Shown here: positions 18,049 through 26,795 of the stretch, piece by piece
Layout: each line of letters starts with the position of its first letter
How positions within the stretch are numbered: position 1 is the stretch's first letter
NCBI GenBank assembly: GCA_946557785.1
Contig: CAMNTH010000017.1
Span: forward strand, 1 to 64,000
Direction: 5' to 3'
Source of the DNA: an uncultured Blautia sp.
GTDB taxonomy: Bacteria; Bacillota; Clostridia; Lachnospirales; Lachnospiraceae
DNA length: 64,000 nt
Translations under genes and position numbers: made by a program
Notes under the pieces: generated by a model
The model's input: only the letters and a program-made list of their open reading frames with translations
Databases searched by the model: none
What the model was told of the DNA's origin: nothing

Positions 18049-19281
18049 TTATCCTGTAATTCTTTTCAGCATCCGCCCGCTGCAGGGTGCTGTCACAGGA
18101 TTAAATTTCTCGATAAATTTCACATACTTTTCATCACAGGAAAACGACTCCATCAAGCTGCAGATATCTCCGGAAATATCTCTTTTCTCTTTTATTACCG
18201 GTCCTGGAAGCTCCTCTATTCCAAAATAAAAATCCCTCATCTGTTCCCTGTATTCCTCATAATCATACATATAAAAAAGAATGGGTCTTTTTAAAATTGC
18301 ATAATCAAAAAAAACACTGGAATAGTCTGTGACCAGGAGATCCGCAGCTATATACAGATCATTAATATCATCATACTCTGAAACATTATATACAAAACCC
18401 TCATATTTCCGAAAATCAAACTGGCTGCTGATAAGATAATGGGCACGGAACAGCACCGCATATTCTCCTCCCAGCTTTTCCCTAAGGTCTGAAAAATCCA
18501 GGCCAAGCTTATAGGTATACCCCACTCCAGGCGTATGCTGATTATCCCGCCAGGTCGGCGCATATAAAATCACCTTTTTCCCAGGCGCTATGCCAAGCTT
18601 TTTACGGATCTTGGCAGTTTTCTCCTCATCAAACAAAAAAAGAGCGTCATTTCTCGGATACCCATACTGTAAAATCTCTGCCTGTTTTCCAAGAAGAAAA
18701 GCGCTGGTAATTTTCTGAGAATAAAAAGGTGAGGGAGAGGGCAAATAATCAATGGATTTTCCCTCCTTTTCATATTTATGGAAGGTTCTCTTTCTTTCTG
18801 CCCAGGGCAGTTCTTTTCGTTCCACATCACACCCGATCTTTTTCAGCGGAGTGCCATGCCAGGTCTGTACATAGATCTGTCCATGGCGTTTTCGAATGCC
18901 ATATTCGGGAAGATAATTGGTAATCCAGAATTTTGCCTTCGCATAATATCTGTAATAATCCCCTGATCCCCGCTTCACAAGAACCGTACCAGGATTCTTT
19001 TCTAAAAACTGATATCTCTCCGGGTTCCGGAACATCCATACTTTTTTGTAGTCCTCATAAGCAGGATCTGCGCACATTGCTTCATACATAGCCTTTGGAC
19101 TGCAGGCATAGCTGCTTCCAAGGTAAGCTTCAAACACTACGGTTTTAGGTTCAATGGGATTTTCTATTACACAGCGGATATAGGCGCCCCTTCTTATAAG
19201 CGCATAAATACGGACAGCACACTCTTTCAGTGCAGGAGACAGATTTACGATTTTCTTTATATATTTAACTGCTTCTCCCAT
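18049..19281 (-). CDS. CDP-glycerol glycerophosphotransferase family protein (TagB/TagF-like)
   Basis: A 410-residue protein. It has the family motifs VQTWHGTPLKKIGCD (about 137-151), YGYPRNDALF, ILYAPTWRDNQ and LVTDYSSVFFDYAILKRP followed by FYMYDYEEY. The two His/Asp-containing motifs are those used to transfer glycerol-phosphate (or ribitol-phosphate) from CDP donors. It is shorter than TagF polymerases, closer to single-addition primases such as TagB. Its ATG overlaps the end of the upstream GT2 gene by 17 bp, with SD GGGAGG. It probably adds the first or an alternating polyol-phosphate to the lipid-linked chain. Confidence 0.88.
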   Translation of the reverse strand: MGEAVKYIKKIVNLSPALKECAVRIYALIRRGAYIRCVIENPIEPKTVVFEAYLGSSYACSPKAMYEAMCADPAYEDYKKVWMFRNPERYQFLEKNPGTVLVKRGSGDYYRYYAKAKFWITNYLPEYGIRKRHGQIYVQTWHGTPLKKIGCDVERKELPWAERKRTFHKYEKEGKSIDYLPSPSPFYSQKITSAFLLGKQAEILQYGYPRNDALFLFDEEKTAKIRKKLGIAPGKKVILYAPTWRDNQHTPGVGYTYKLGLDFSDLREKLGGEYAVLFRAHYLISSQFDFRKYEGFVYNVSEYDDINDLYIAADLLVTDYSSVFFDYAILKRPILFYMYDYEEYREQMRDFYFGIEELPGPVIKEKRDISGDICSLMESFSCDEKYVKFIEKFNPVTAPCSGRMLKRITG

Positions 19282-20134
19282 GCGGTTTCCTCCCGTTTTT
19301 TTCTCTCAAAAAGCAGTAATAAAGGAGACTGCGCAGTTTACCTGGAAATGCAGCCACTAAAGACCTGGAAATGCAGTTCTTAAAGAACCGGCCATAGCCT
19401 ATGATCTTCTGCTCCTTAAGATATTTTTGGAACCGGATCAGATTTCTTATGTAGTCCATGCCCCCTCTTCGTGCATACATCCCATTTCCGGTGCGCATGT
19501 CCAAAACGACCTCCTGCAGATTATATCCCCTGCATCCGTTCTTCAGCATCCTTATCCACAAAAAATAGTCCTCAAATCCAGGAAAATCCTCATAGCCTCC
19601 GGCTTCCAAAACCGCATCCTTCAAAAACATGACGCAGGGATGGTTGAAGGGATTCCTGACTTTGGCAAATTCCATGATATGCTCAGGTTTTTCCGGCAAG
19701 ACCCGCAGGCTTTCCCTGTCTCCTGGTTCATTGACAAACTCTTTCAGACTTCCGCCAACAATCCCGTAATGCTTCTCTTTTATCATATGGAACTGCTTTT
19801 CGCAGCGCGTGGGGCGGCTTAAATCATCGCTGTCCATCCTTGCGACCACCGGACATCTGCAATAACAGAGTCCCTTTTCCAAAGCCTTTCCAAGCCCCTG
19901 GTTCTGCGCAAGTCTTACACATTGAAAGCGTTCACCCAGTTCTGATGCAGCCCAGTCTATTACCTCTTCCAGCTCCTTTGGCAAAGGACCATCACACACC
20001 AGCACAAAGTCTGCGCATGGAAGGGTCTGCACCAGCATACTCTTTATACTTGCCTTAAGATACTCCGGTCTTTCTTTCTCATAAACCGGCATTAATACGG
20101 AATACCCTTCCTCAAAACCAGCAATCGAGGTCAT
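19265..20134 (-). CDS. Family 2 glycosyltransferase
   Basis: A 289-residue GT-A fold enzyme. It opens with YSVLMPVYEKERPEYLKASI and has a short acidic VCDGPLP patch, then RLAQNQGLGKALEKGL, and the metal-binding RMDSDDLSRP (about residue 95). The C-terminus is basic with a hydrophobic patch, consistent with peripheral membrane binding. SD AAGGAG. It lies between the LicD and CDP-glycerol transferase genes in an unbroken leftward operon, so it probably extends the lipid-linked primer. Donor and acceptor cannot be read from sequence. Confidence 0.85.
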   Translation of the reverse strand: MTSIAGFEEGYSVLMPVYEKERPEYLKASIKSMLVQTLPCADFVLVCDGPLPKELEEVIDWAASELGERFQCVRLAQNQGLGKALEKGLCYCRCPVVARMDSDDLSRPTRCEKQFHMIKEKHYGIVGGSLKEFVNEPGDRESLRVLPEKPEHIMEFAKVRNPFNHPCVMFLKDAVLEAGGYEDFPGFEDYFLWIRMLKNGCRGYNLQEVVLDMRTGNGMYARRGGMDYIRNLIRFQKYLKEQKIIGYGRFFKNCISRSLVAAFPGKLRSLLYYCFLREKNGRKPHGRSS

Positions 20135-20141
20135 TGTGCTC

Positions 20142-20963
20142 TCACTCCTTAATCCTTGTATGATGGTGATTCATCTCTTCCACAGACGGCGGGTTCCAGT
20201 AGTCCCCATACATCTGCCGCAAAACATGGTCGTAATCCTTGGGTCCTGCAAGCTTCACATCCTCGAATTCATACAGCGCCCCAGCACCATAATACTTCTT
20301 GTGGAACATTTCTTTCAGCTTATGAATCCCCATAAAATTAACCAAATAGGGAGAGTCATCGTAAGCATACTTCTGCATCAGCCTATCCAGACGTTTTAAT
20401 TCTTTTTCGGTTTTAAAGATTTTCTCTACAGGAAGGATTTTCCCCATACAAATTAAGGTTTTTTCATAAAAAGGTCTGTTTTCTTTTTTTAGGTCGATAT
20501 TGGTAGAAAACAATGAATAATTCACCCGCATTCGTGCTAAAAGAAGACGGAAGCAGTGAATCTTCCTCCTGTATTTTCCGCCGGGCATTCCATCAATGGG
20601 AAAAATATCAATCCAGGCCTCTTTTTCTTTTTCTTTTGAAGTCGAAGAGTCGATCACCTTCACTCTTGCGTCTGTCATTCTTGGAACATAGTGGGTATAG
20701 CCAGGCGTCCCGGCAATACTCTTATAATGGAAGTATTCCGGCAGCTCTGCCTTAACCGCCTGTTCAAAACGTATAAAGTCAGGCCTCGGCATTCCAACAT
20801 CCACATCGTCATCCCATGGAATAAAGCCTTTATGGCGAACTGCCCCAAGCAGGGTTCCCCCAAGGGCAAAATAACGGAAATGGTATTTCTCACAAATACG
20901 AAGGAATTCTTTCAAAAGATCAAGCTCTACAAGCTGCAGATCCCGCAGGTTTTTCTTACTCAT
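20142..20963 (-). CDS. LicD-family phosphotransferase
   Basis: A 273-residue stand-alone LicD protein. The catalytic block GGTLLGAVRHKGFIPWDDD is intact at about residues 37-55, followed by VDVGMPRPDF. Its length is the usual one for choline-phosphate or polyol-phosphate transferases of this family. I start at the ATG 20963 (SD GGAGGAG, 5 nt). It overlaps the sugar transferase stop by 8 bp; a GTG at 20981 is less likely. With the LicD-TPR protein this gives the locus two intact LicD enzymes and one degenerate one. It probably adds a phospho-substituent from a CDP donor. No choline genes (licA, licC) are in the window, so phosphocholine is not supported. Confidence 0.85.
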   Translation of the reverse strand: MSKKNLRDLQLVELDLLKEFLRICEKYHFRYFALGGTLLGAVRHKGFIPWDDDVDVGMPRPDFIRFEQAVKAELPEYFHYKSIAGTPGYTHYVPRMTDARVKVIDSSTSKEKEKEAWIDIFPIDGMPGGKYRRKIHCFRLLLARMRVNYSLFSTNIDLKKENRPFYEKTLICMGKILPVEKIFKTEKELKRLDRLMQKYAYDDSPYLVNFMGIHKLKEMFHKKYYGAGALYEFEDVKLAGPKDYDHVLRQMYGDYWNPPSVEEMNHHHTRIKE

Positions 20964-22347
20964 CCTTCTCCTCCCGGGCACCTCCCGGCACAGGCTCTTT
21001 CAGAGCATTTCTCTGAACATCGTCCACGCCTTCAGAAACTTCTTTTTGAAAAAAGATCTTTACTGTCATAAACAGCAGTTTAATATCCAGTAAAAACGAA
21101 TAATTCTCTATATAAAATAAATCCAGTTTCAATTTATCATATGGCGTTGTATTATATTTACCATAAACCTGAGCATATCCTGTAAGTCCTGCTTTCACCT
21201 TCAGCCGGTAATCAAACTCCGGTATCTCCTCCAGGTATTCCTGCATAATGCAGCTGCGCTCCGGGCGAGGACCCACAAGAGACATATCGCCTGCAAATAC
21301 ATTCAAAAGCTGGGGAAGCTCATCCAGGTGAAGGTTCCGAAGGACTCTGCCCACAGGGGTAATCCTGGCGTCATGCTTGGATGCCAGGCGCGCTCCGTCC
21401 TTTTCGGAATCTACACGCATACTGCGAAACTTACGAATCCGGAATTCTTTTCCATTAACTGTCAGGCGATCCTGAAAATAAAAAACCGGACCCCTGTCAT
21501 ATATTTTGATCAAAAACGCGATCAGCAGCATCAAAGGAGCAGATACAATAATCCCCAATCCGGAAAATACAATATCCATAGCTCGCTTGGCTGCTCTCTG
21601 GTCTACTGTCAGTCCCATATTCCTGGAAACCATCAAAGGAGTGTCAAAGAGATGGATCCGCTCGCTTCCGGTTAAGATCACATCTGAAATCTTTGGGCTA
21701 AAATAACAGCGGATAGAATGTGCAAAGCAATATTTCAGAAAACGGTTGCGGATTCCTGACTGAAGATCCCAGATGATCACGCCGTCAAAATCCTTCATCA
21801 TTTTGTGGATCTTCTCTTCTCCCTCCCGAACATGCACCTTACCGCTGATTTCGTATTTATCTTTTCGGGAATTCATTTTATAAATAAGATCCCCCGGATC
21901 CTTTTCCCCGTAAATCACAAGAAGCCGCCTTGCATGATATATTTTAGAATAGATCCACCTGGAAATCCATATCCAGATAATAATAACCGCCATCTGGACT
22001 GCCGTCATCTCCAGCATGGGGCCTACAGGCAGAAACCATCGGTTGATCAGCGTAATCTGAAAGTATTCCACAATATTGGTACAAAACGTTGCCAGAGCAA
22101 GAGAATAAAATACATCGATCCTCTTAAGATAACCCACCTTCAATCCGCCGTAAAGCCTGGAGAACATAGCAAATATCAGCGCATAAATGCCAACCAGAAC
22201 CCAGTTTCCTTTACGCCAGAACGGCTCAAATATTAATTCCCTGTAATAGTCATACCATACAAAAGCGAATATCACTGCCTGCGCCAAAATCACAAGGCTT
22301 GCAAGGCAGAAAACGATAAGCCGCTTATAATCTTCACGTCTGCTCAC
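20956..22347 (-). CDS. Initiating polyprenyl-phosphate sugar-1-phosphate transferase
   Basis: A 463-residue membrane protein of the WbaP/ExoY type. The N-terminal 130 residues hold about four membrane helices, then a CoA_binding_3-like region (140-245). The C-terminal phosphoglycosyltransferase domain begins KRAMDIVFSGLGIIVSAPLM and carries FRIRKFRSMRVDSE, LDELPQLLNVFAGDMSLVGP and VKAGLTGYAQVYGKYNT. It starts the polymer by putting a hexose-1-phosphate on undecaprenyl phosphate. The start is GTG with SD AAGAGG 6 nt away. It is the promoter-proximal gene of the leftward polymer operon, and its leader contains direct and inverted repeats. Confidence 0.9.
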   Translation of the reverse strand: MSRREDYKRLIVFCLASLVILAQAVIFAFVWYDYYRELIFEPFWRKGNWVLVGIYALIFAMFSRLYGGLKVGYLKRIDVFYSLALATFCTNIVEYFQITLINRWFLPVGPMLEMTAVQMAVIIIWIWISRWIYSKIYHARRLLVIYGEKDPGDLIYKMNSRKDKYEISGKVHVREGEEKIHKMMKDFDGVIIWDLQSGIRNRFLKYCFAHSIRCYFSPKISDVILTGSERIHLFDTPLMVSRNMGLTVDQRAAKRAMDIVFSGLGIIVSAPLMLLIAFLIKIYDRGPVFYFQDRLTVNGKEFRIRKFRSMRVDSEKDGARLASKHDARITPVGRVLRNLHLDELPQLLNVFAGDMSLVGPRPERSCIMQEYLEEIPEFDYRLKVKAGLTGYAQVYGKYNTTPYDKLKLDLFYIENYSFLLDIKLLFMTVKIFFQKEVSEGVDDVQRNALKEPVPGGAREEKDE

Positions 22348-22356
22348 AAGATACCT

Positions 22357-22392
22357 CTTCTGTTCAAATTATTCATTCCTTCTGTTCAAATT
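22357..22392 (-). repeat. Two 14-bp direct repeats in the sugar transferase leader
   Basis: AATTTGAACAGAAG (minus strand) occurs at 22357-22370 and 22379-22392, 22 bp apart, that is two helical turns. The proximal copy runs into the SD of the GTG start; the other is followed by an SD-like AAGGAATG. They could be protein-binding sites or a duplicated ribosome-binding region. Confidence 0.6.
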
Positions 22393-22401
22393 TTTGTCCG
22401 G

Positions 22402-22452
22402 AATGCTTTCTAGTAGCTTGTTTATTATAGCGCAAAGCATTGTTTCCGTCCA
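22402..22452 (-). promoter_or_regulatory. Polymer operon promoter bracketed by inverted repeat
   Basis: On the minus strand TATAAT (22424-22429) follows a weak -35 TGGACG (22447-22452) at 17 bp. AATGCTTT (22402-22409) and AAAGCATT (22434-22441) form a perfect 8-bp inverted repeat around the -10 and expected transcription start, as an operator would. Confidence 0.5.
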
Positions 22453-22468
22453 GTTATTCGCAAAAACT

Positions 22469-23311
22469 TCATAAAATATGGCCTTTGAAATTTTTGACAT
22501 CTTCCGCAAAATGTTCCCTGCCATTCTTTACGTCTTCTGCAAAATGTTGATGAGCGTTTTTCACACTTTCCACAAGCTGCTCCTGCGCATTTTTTACATT
22601 TTCAGCCAGTCTTTCCTGGTGCTTTTTCAAAATAGCGAGAACTACCTTCGGGCTTACGGTCAACGCAGGATATGCATCACCGATACGGCGAAGAAGTGCC
22701 GGCTTGCTGCGAAGCAATACCCTGATCTTGGTGCTGACTTCCTCTGAATTATCTGCATCTACACCATCGATTTCCTTTCTGACCATGTGGAATAAAACGT
22801 GGGATGCAATATAATCGGAAAGCATGATCAGCAGGATCACAATGGCCGCTCCATACTCCAGCCAGATCGGCCATCTGCCTATCCATTCAAAAAACGGCGG
22901 GTTCATCCATTTTACAATAAAGATTCCCCCAAGCCCGAAAAGGATCAAATTCCCGATCCAGATTCTTCCGTTAAGATTCATAGGCTTCTGGCTGTAATCC
23001 CACCATCTGGCGTGGAACAGCTTTTCCATGTACCAGCTTACAAAGTATTCCAGCAAGCCGCAAATAACAAAGGAAGCCAGAAAGGTTTCTCCATAGCCTC
23101 CGTCTATCCCGACAGTCCCTCCTACCAGAACCGATATCACCACAGCTCCGCTTCCATATATCGGGCAATACGGACCGATCAGAAATCCTCTGTTAATAAA
23201 TCGGTGAAACTGTCTGTACTTCAGGATTACCTCCATACACCAGCCTGCAAAGGAGTATAAAAAAAACTGGATAATAAATTCCGCAATCAATTTAACCACT
23301 GTATGATTCAT
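22469..23311 (-). CDS. CmpB-like putative ABC transporter membrane protein with 11-residue repeat tail
   Basis: A 280-residue protein. Five or six membrane segments (residues 8-170) resemble the PF06541 family, annotated as putative ABC-transporter type IV/CmpB; examples are QFFLYSFAGWCMEVILKYRQ and FINRGFLIGPYCPIYG. The C-terminal 48 residues carry four 11-residue repeats of the form E-x-hydrophobic-A-E-D-V-K-N. I choose the ATG at 23311 because AGGGG lies 8 nt upstream; an ATG two codons earlier is too close to the SD. No ATPase gene adjoins it, and no transported substrate is known to me. It lies upstream of the polymer operon but has its own unit, divergent from glgC. Confidence 0.7.
   Translation of the reverse strand: MNHTVVKLIAEFIIQFFLYSFAGWCMEVILKYRQFHRFINRGFLIGPYCPIYGSGAVVISVLVGGTVGIDGGYGETFLASFVICGLLEYFVSWYMEKLFHARWWDYSQKPMNLNGRIWIGNLILFGLGGIFIVKWMNPPFFEWIGRWPIWLEYGAAIVILLIMLSDYIASHVLFHMVRKEIDGVDADNSEEVSTKIRVLLRSKPALLRRIGDAYPALTVSPKVVLAILKKHQERLAENVKNAQEQLVESVKNAHQHFAEDVKNGREHFAEDVKNFKGHIL
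22484..22615 (-). repeat. Four tandem 33-bp coding repeats (11-residue helix repeats)
   Basis: The units read ERLAENVKNAQ, EQLVESVKNAH, QHFAEDVKNGR and EHFAEDVKNFK. An 11-residue period with hydrophobic and acidic residues in fixed places suggests a long amphipathic or hendecad coiled-coil helix. The last two units are the most similar, pointing to recent duplication. Confidence 0.85.
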
Positions 23312-23455
23312 CTGCATGTCCCCTGATTCCTGTTTGTTGTGCGACTTAATTACACTAATAATACCATAGTTTCTTCTATAAGAAAAGGACTGGTATGTTT
23401 CAACAAAAACTTTTAAAATTTGACAAAGAAAATATAATTTTTTTGCACAAAAATG

Positions 23456-23484
23456 TGGAAAGATTTCTCAAATAATTGTATAAT
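23456..23484 (+). promoter_or_regulatory. Probable glgC promoter
   Basis: TATAAT (23479-23484) lies 34 bp from the ATG, with a weak -35 TGGAAA at 17 bp. A TTGACA at 23420-23425 is too far from it to pair. Confidence 0.4.
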
Positions 23485-23517
23485 ATATTGCATATAAAAG
23501 GAAAGTGAGGGTTCACT

Positions 23518-24657
23518 ATGAAACAAAACAATATGTTAGCAATGATTCTGGCCGGTGGCCGTGGAAGTCGTCTGCATGACCTTACCAATAAAGTGGCAAA
23601 GCCTGCAGTTTCATACGGCGGTAAATACCGTATCGTGGATTTTCCTTTGAGCAACTGTGCCAATAGCGGAATAGACGTGGTAGGCGTTCTTACTCAGTAT
23701 GAATCCGTTCTTCTGAACAGCTATGTTGCAGCCGGACGCCGCTGGGGTCTGGATACCAAAGACAGCGGAGTATATGTGCTTCCTCCTCGTGAGAAAGCAG
23801 ACGCAGATCTGGATGTTTACCGCGGAACAGCGGATGCAATCTCCCAGAACATAGATTTTATTGACAGCTATGATCCGGAATATCTTCTGATTCTTTCCGG
23901 AGACCATATTTATAAAATGAACTATGCAAAAATGCTGGCATGTCATAAAGAACATAATGCAGATGCAACCATAGCAGTTATCGGCGTTCCCATGAAGGAA
24001 GCCAGCCGCTTCGGTATCATGAATACAGACGAAAACGGACGTATTGTGGAATTCGAAGAGAAACCGGCACAGCCCAAGAGCAATCTTGCTTCCATGGGTA
24101 TTTATATCTTTAATTGGAAGACTTTGCGCAAGCTGCTTGTTTCTGATATGAAGAATCCTGATTCCCATCACGATTTCGGCAAGGATATTATCCCTACCCT
24201 TCTCAACGATGGCAAGACTCTCATTGCTTACGAATTTGAAGGCTACTGGAAAGATGTAGGAACCATAGATTCCTTATGGGAAGCAAATATGGATCTTCTG
24301 GATGAAAAGAATGAGCTGAATCTCCATGACAATACATGGAAGATCTACACAGAAGACGTGACTGCCCTTCCGCAGTATATCGGTCCGGATGCTAAGGTAG
24401 ACCGGGCATTTATCACACAGGGCTGCCGTATTGAAGGCGAAGTGAAGAACTCCGTTCTCTTTACAGGCGCAACCATCGGACAGGGCGCCAAGGTTCTTGA
24501 CTCTGTCCTTATGCCGGGCGCAGTAGTAGAAGCCGGCGCTGTGGTAACACGCGCACTTGTGGCTGATAATGTAAAAATAGGCAGCGGTGCTGTTGTAGGA
24601 AGCGCAGACAGCGAAAACATTGAACTTGTTGCAAAAAATGTTAAGGGGGTAGAATAA
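23518..24657 (+). CDS. glgC: Glucose-1-phosphate adenylyltransferase, catalytic subunit
   Basis: A 379-residue ADP-glucose pyrophosphorylase. The nucleotidyltransferase motif [20 protein letters not shown] comes first, followed by the GRRWGLDTK region and [11 protein letters not shown] (substrate and metal site). A C-terminal left-handed beta-helix follows. It makes ADP-glucose from ATP and glucose-1-phosphate, the committed step of glycogen synthesis. SD GAGGG. The start of glgD lies one base after its stop, so both are translated as a unit. Length and motifs are normal. Confidence 0.95.
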   Translation: MKQNNMLAMILAGGRGSRLHDLTNKVAKPAVSYGGKYRIVDFPLSNCANSGIDVVGVLTQYESVLLNSYVAAGRRWGLDTKDSGVYVLPPREKADADLDVYRGTADAISQNIDFIDSYDPEYLLILSGDHIYKMNYAKMLACHKEHNADATIAVIGVPMKEASRFGIMNTDENGRIVEFEEKPAQPKSNLASMGIYIFNWKTLRKLLVSDMKNPDSHHDFGKDIIPTLLNDGKTLIAYEFEGYWKDVGTIDSLWEANMDLLDEKNELNLHDNTWKIYTEDVTALPQYIGPDAKVDRAFITQGCRIEGEVKNSVLFTGATIGQGAKVLDSVLMPGAVVEAGAVVTRALVADNVKIGSGAVVGSADSENIELVAKNVKGVE

Positions 24658-24658
24658 C

Positions 24659-25774
24659 ATGAGCCAGGCATTCGGAATTGTAACTTCATCTGCAACTCAT
24701 ATTAATGTAGAAGGGATGCAGGACTATCGTCCAATCGGAGCTTTTTCCTTCCTTGGTAGATATCGCGTAATTGACTTCCCGATTTCTAACATGAGCAACA
24801 GCGGAATTGACCGTATTCAGGTATATGCAAGACAGAAACCCCGTTCCCTGGCTGAGCACCTTGGAACAGGCCGTCATTACAACATCAACTCCAAGCGCGG
24901 CAAGCTTCAGCTTCTTTTTTCTGAGACAAGCTCCGCTAATGATTTCTATAATACGGATATTGCTGCATTCTATGAAAACATTGAGATCATTGAAAGAATG
25001 CATCAGCCATATGTAGTTATTGCTCCAAATTACATGGTTTACACCCAGAATTTTGATACACTCCTTGAAACTCATATTGCATCAGGAGCTGATATTACCT
25101 TGTTATATCACAAAGTAGACAATGCAAGAGATGCTTATCTCAATTGTGACGTTCTGAACCTGAACAAACAAAAGGGCGTTGATTCCATCGAAAAGAACCG
25201 CGGAAACAAAAAAGATCGCAGCATTTTCATGGATACCTATGTTATGAAGAAAGATCTTTTTGTAGATCTGATCAAAAAAGCCAAAAAACTTTCCTCCATG
25301 TACACACTTCCTCAGATCGTAAATATTGAATGTTCTGAGCTGGATGTGAGGGGCATTGCTCATCGCGGATACTTTGCAACCATCACCGATTTCAAGAGCT
25401 ACTATGATGCAAACATCGCTTTGATCGATTTTAATCAGGCGACTGACCTGTTTGACCCGAAATGGCCTATTTATACCAGAACCACAGATTCCTGCCCTAC
25501 ACAGTATTTCGATGGCGCACAGATTAAAAATTCTGTAGTTTCCAACGGATGCCGTATTGAAGGAACCGTTGAAAATTGTGTTATCGGCCGAGGCTGTCAG
25601 ATTAAAAAAGGCGCTGTTGTGAAAAACAGCGTAGTTCTGGCAAACACCATTATCGGCAAAGACGTCCATGTTGAGAATCAGGTTATTGATAAATGGGCAC
25701 AGGTAATCCATGCTAAAGAAATCATTGCAGATCCGGAAAGACCGGGATATGTAAAACGTGACGATATTGTTTAA
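24659..25774 (+). CDS. glgD: GlgD, non-canonical ADP-glucose pyrophosphorylase subunit
   Basis: A 371-residue GlgC paralogue. It matches the same fold (FLGRYRVIDFPISNMSNSGI, then VIAPNYMVY) but lacks the N-terminal LAGGxGxRL nucleotide-binding loop: the protein starts MSQAFGIVTSSATHIN. The GD of the catalytic SGDH motif is replaced by PN in APNYM. As in other Firmicutes GlgCD pairs it should be a regulatory subunit that raises GlgC activity. SD AAGGGGG. It ends before a strong terminator. Confidence 0.93.
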   Translation: MSQAFGIVTSSATHINVEGMQDYRPIGAFSFLGRYRVIDFPISNMSNSGIDRIQVYARQKPRSLAEHLGTGRHYNINSKRGKLQLLFSETSSANDFYNTDIAAFYENIEIIERMHQPYVVIAPNYMVYTQNFDTLLETHIASGADITLLYHKVDNARDAYLNCDVLNLNKQKGVDSIEKNRGNKKDRSIFMDTYVMKKDLFVDLIKKAKKLSSMYTLPQIVNIECSELDVRGIAHRGYFATITDFKSYYDANIALIDFNQATDLFDPKWPIYTRTTDSCPTQYFDGAQIKNSVVSNGCRIEGTVENCVIGRGCQIKKGAVVKNSVVLANTIIGKDVHVENQVIDKWAQVIHAKEIIADPERPGYVKRDDIV

Positions 25775-25791
25775 ATCTCCTGTTTTATAAT

Positions 25792-25855
25792 AAAAGCCCT
25801 TTTCCATCTCCCACTCATATAAGAGTTAGGAAGACAGAAAAGGGCTTTTTTATTT
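25792..25855. terminator. Bidirectional terminator between glgD and pyridoxal kinase gene
   Basis: A 13-bp perfect stem, AAAAGCCCTTTTC (25792-25804) and GAAAAGGGCTTTT (25837-25849), is followed by T on the plus strand and by T on the minus strand as well. It serves both convergent genes. Confidence 0.85.
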
Positions 25856-26686
25856 TAGCGTGCCAAGTAATTCCTCAAAGCATACACCGTCTGTATAAGG
25901 CAGATCCATTTCTATTGTTTTCAGGATGCATTTTTTCACAAAGTGCGACGCCTTACGAACGGAAACCTGAAAGTCTGTTCCATTAACCGCATCTGCCGCA
26001 ATAATAGCAGAGAATATATCTCCTGTTCCGGGGCGGGAGGTTCCCACTTTATGATTGCGGAAAAACCGTGGTTCTTTTCCCTTCTCATAGCAAAGATTGG
26101 CAATATACTCTCCCTGGGGAATCCCGGTAATAACAATCTTATCAGGTCCCATCTCACCTATTTTCTCCCCAAGAGCTGCCACTTCCGCCATATGCCATTT
26201 ATCCTGATGAAATTGGGTATCCGTCAAAATGCATGCTTCTGTCAAATTAGGCGTAAGAATATCCGCATGAGATACCAGCTTCTTCATCTCAGCGCACATT
26301 TCCGGAGTAAAAGTGGAATATATTTTTCCATGATCCCCCATCACAGGGTCAACGATCACCACATTATCCTTCGTTTTAAAATACTCAAGGAAGCCCAGCA
26401 CGATCTGAATCTGCTCCTTGGATCCCAAAAAGCCGGTACTGATTCCATGAAAGGACAGCTCAAGCTTTTTCCATTGGTCAATATAGGGCTGCATCCTGTC
26501 TGTATAATCCTCAAAGAAATAGCTCTCAAAGCCTGTATGGTTAGAAAGAATAGATGTAAGCACCGGACAGCACTGAACCTTCATGACGGATATAATAGGC
26601 ATCGTCACTGCAAGGGAGCAGTGTCCGAAGCCTGATATATCATTAATGACTGCAATTTTTTTCTGATTGTTGCGACTGGATGACAT
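25850..26686 (-). CDS. pdxY: Pyridoxal/pyridoxamine kinase
   Basis: A 278-residue ribokinase-fold kinase of the PdxK/PdxY group. It has ISGFGHCSLAVTMPI near the N-terminus, VDPVMGDHGKIYSTF in the middle, ILTPNLTEA, and the anion-hole/catalytic loop RPGTGDIFSA (catalytic Asp near residue 222). It phosphorylates B6 vitamers to make PLP in salvage. SD AAAGGA. Motifs alone do not separate pyridoxal from pyridoxamine specificity, so the symbol is tentative. It lies downstream of the SOD-like gene across a hairpin. Confidence 0.85.
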   Translation of the reverse strand: MSSSRNNQKKIAVINDISGFGHCSLAVTMPIISVMKVQCCPVLTSILSNHTGFESYFFEDYTDRMQPYIDQWKKLELSFHGISTGFLGSKEQIQIVLGFLEYFKTKDNVVIVDPVMGDHGKIYSTFTPEMCAEMKKLVSHADILTPNLTEACILTDTQFHQDKWHMAEVAALGEKIGEMGPDKIVITGIPQGEYIANLCYEKGKEPRFFRNHKVGTSRPGTGDIFSAIIAADAVNGTDFQVSVRKASHFVKKCILKTIEMDLPYTDGVCFEELLGTLK

Positions 26687-26751
26687 TTCTAAAGTCCTTT
26701 CTCTTAATTTACACTATCATATGCCAAAATCATTTTCTGTAAAATATCCAA

Positions 26752-26787
26752 CACGGCAGTACCAACTATACCAGCCGGTCTGCCGTG
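26752..26787 (-). terminator. Hairpin after the SOD-like gene
   Basis: CACGGCAG and CTGCCGTG form an 8-bp perfect stem with extra CC/GG pairs on the minus strand. The following TTGGATATTTTA is a weak T-tract, so this may be a weak terminator. Confidence 0.5.
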
Positions 26788-26795
26788 CCATTTCA

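Noticed and set aside
20142..20963. Phosphocholine decoration by LicD
   Set aside because: No licA, licB or licC homologue is in the window; other CDP donors are as likely.
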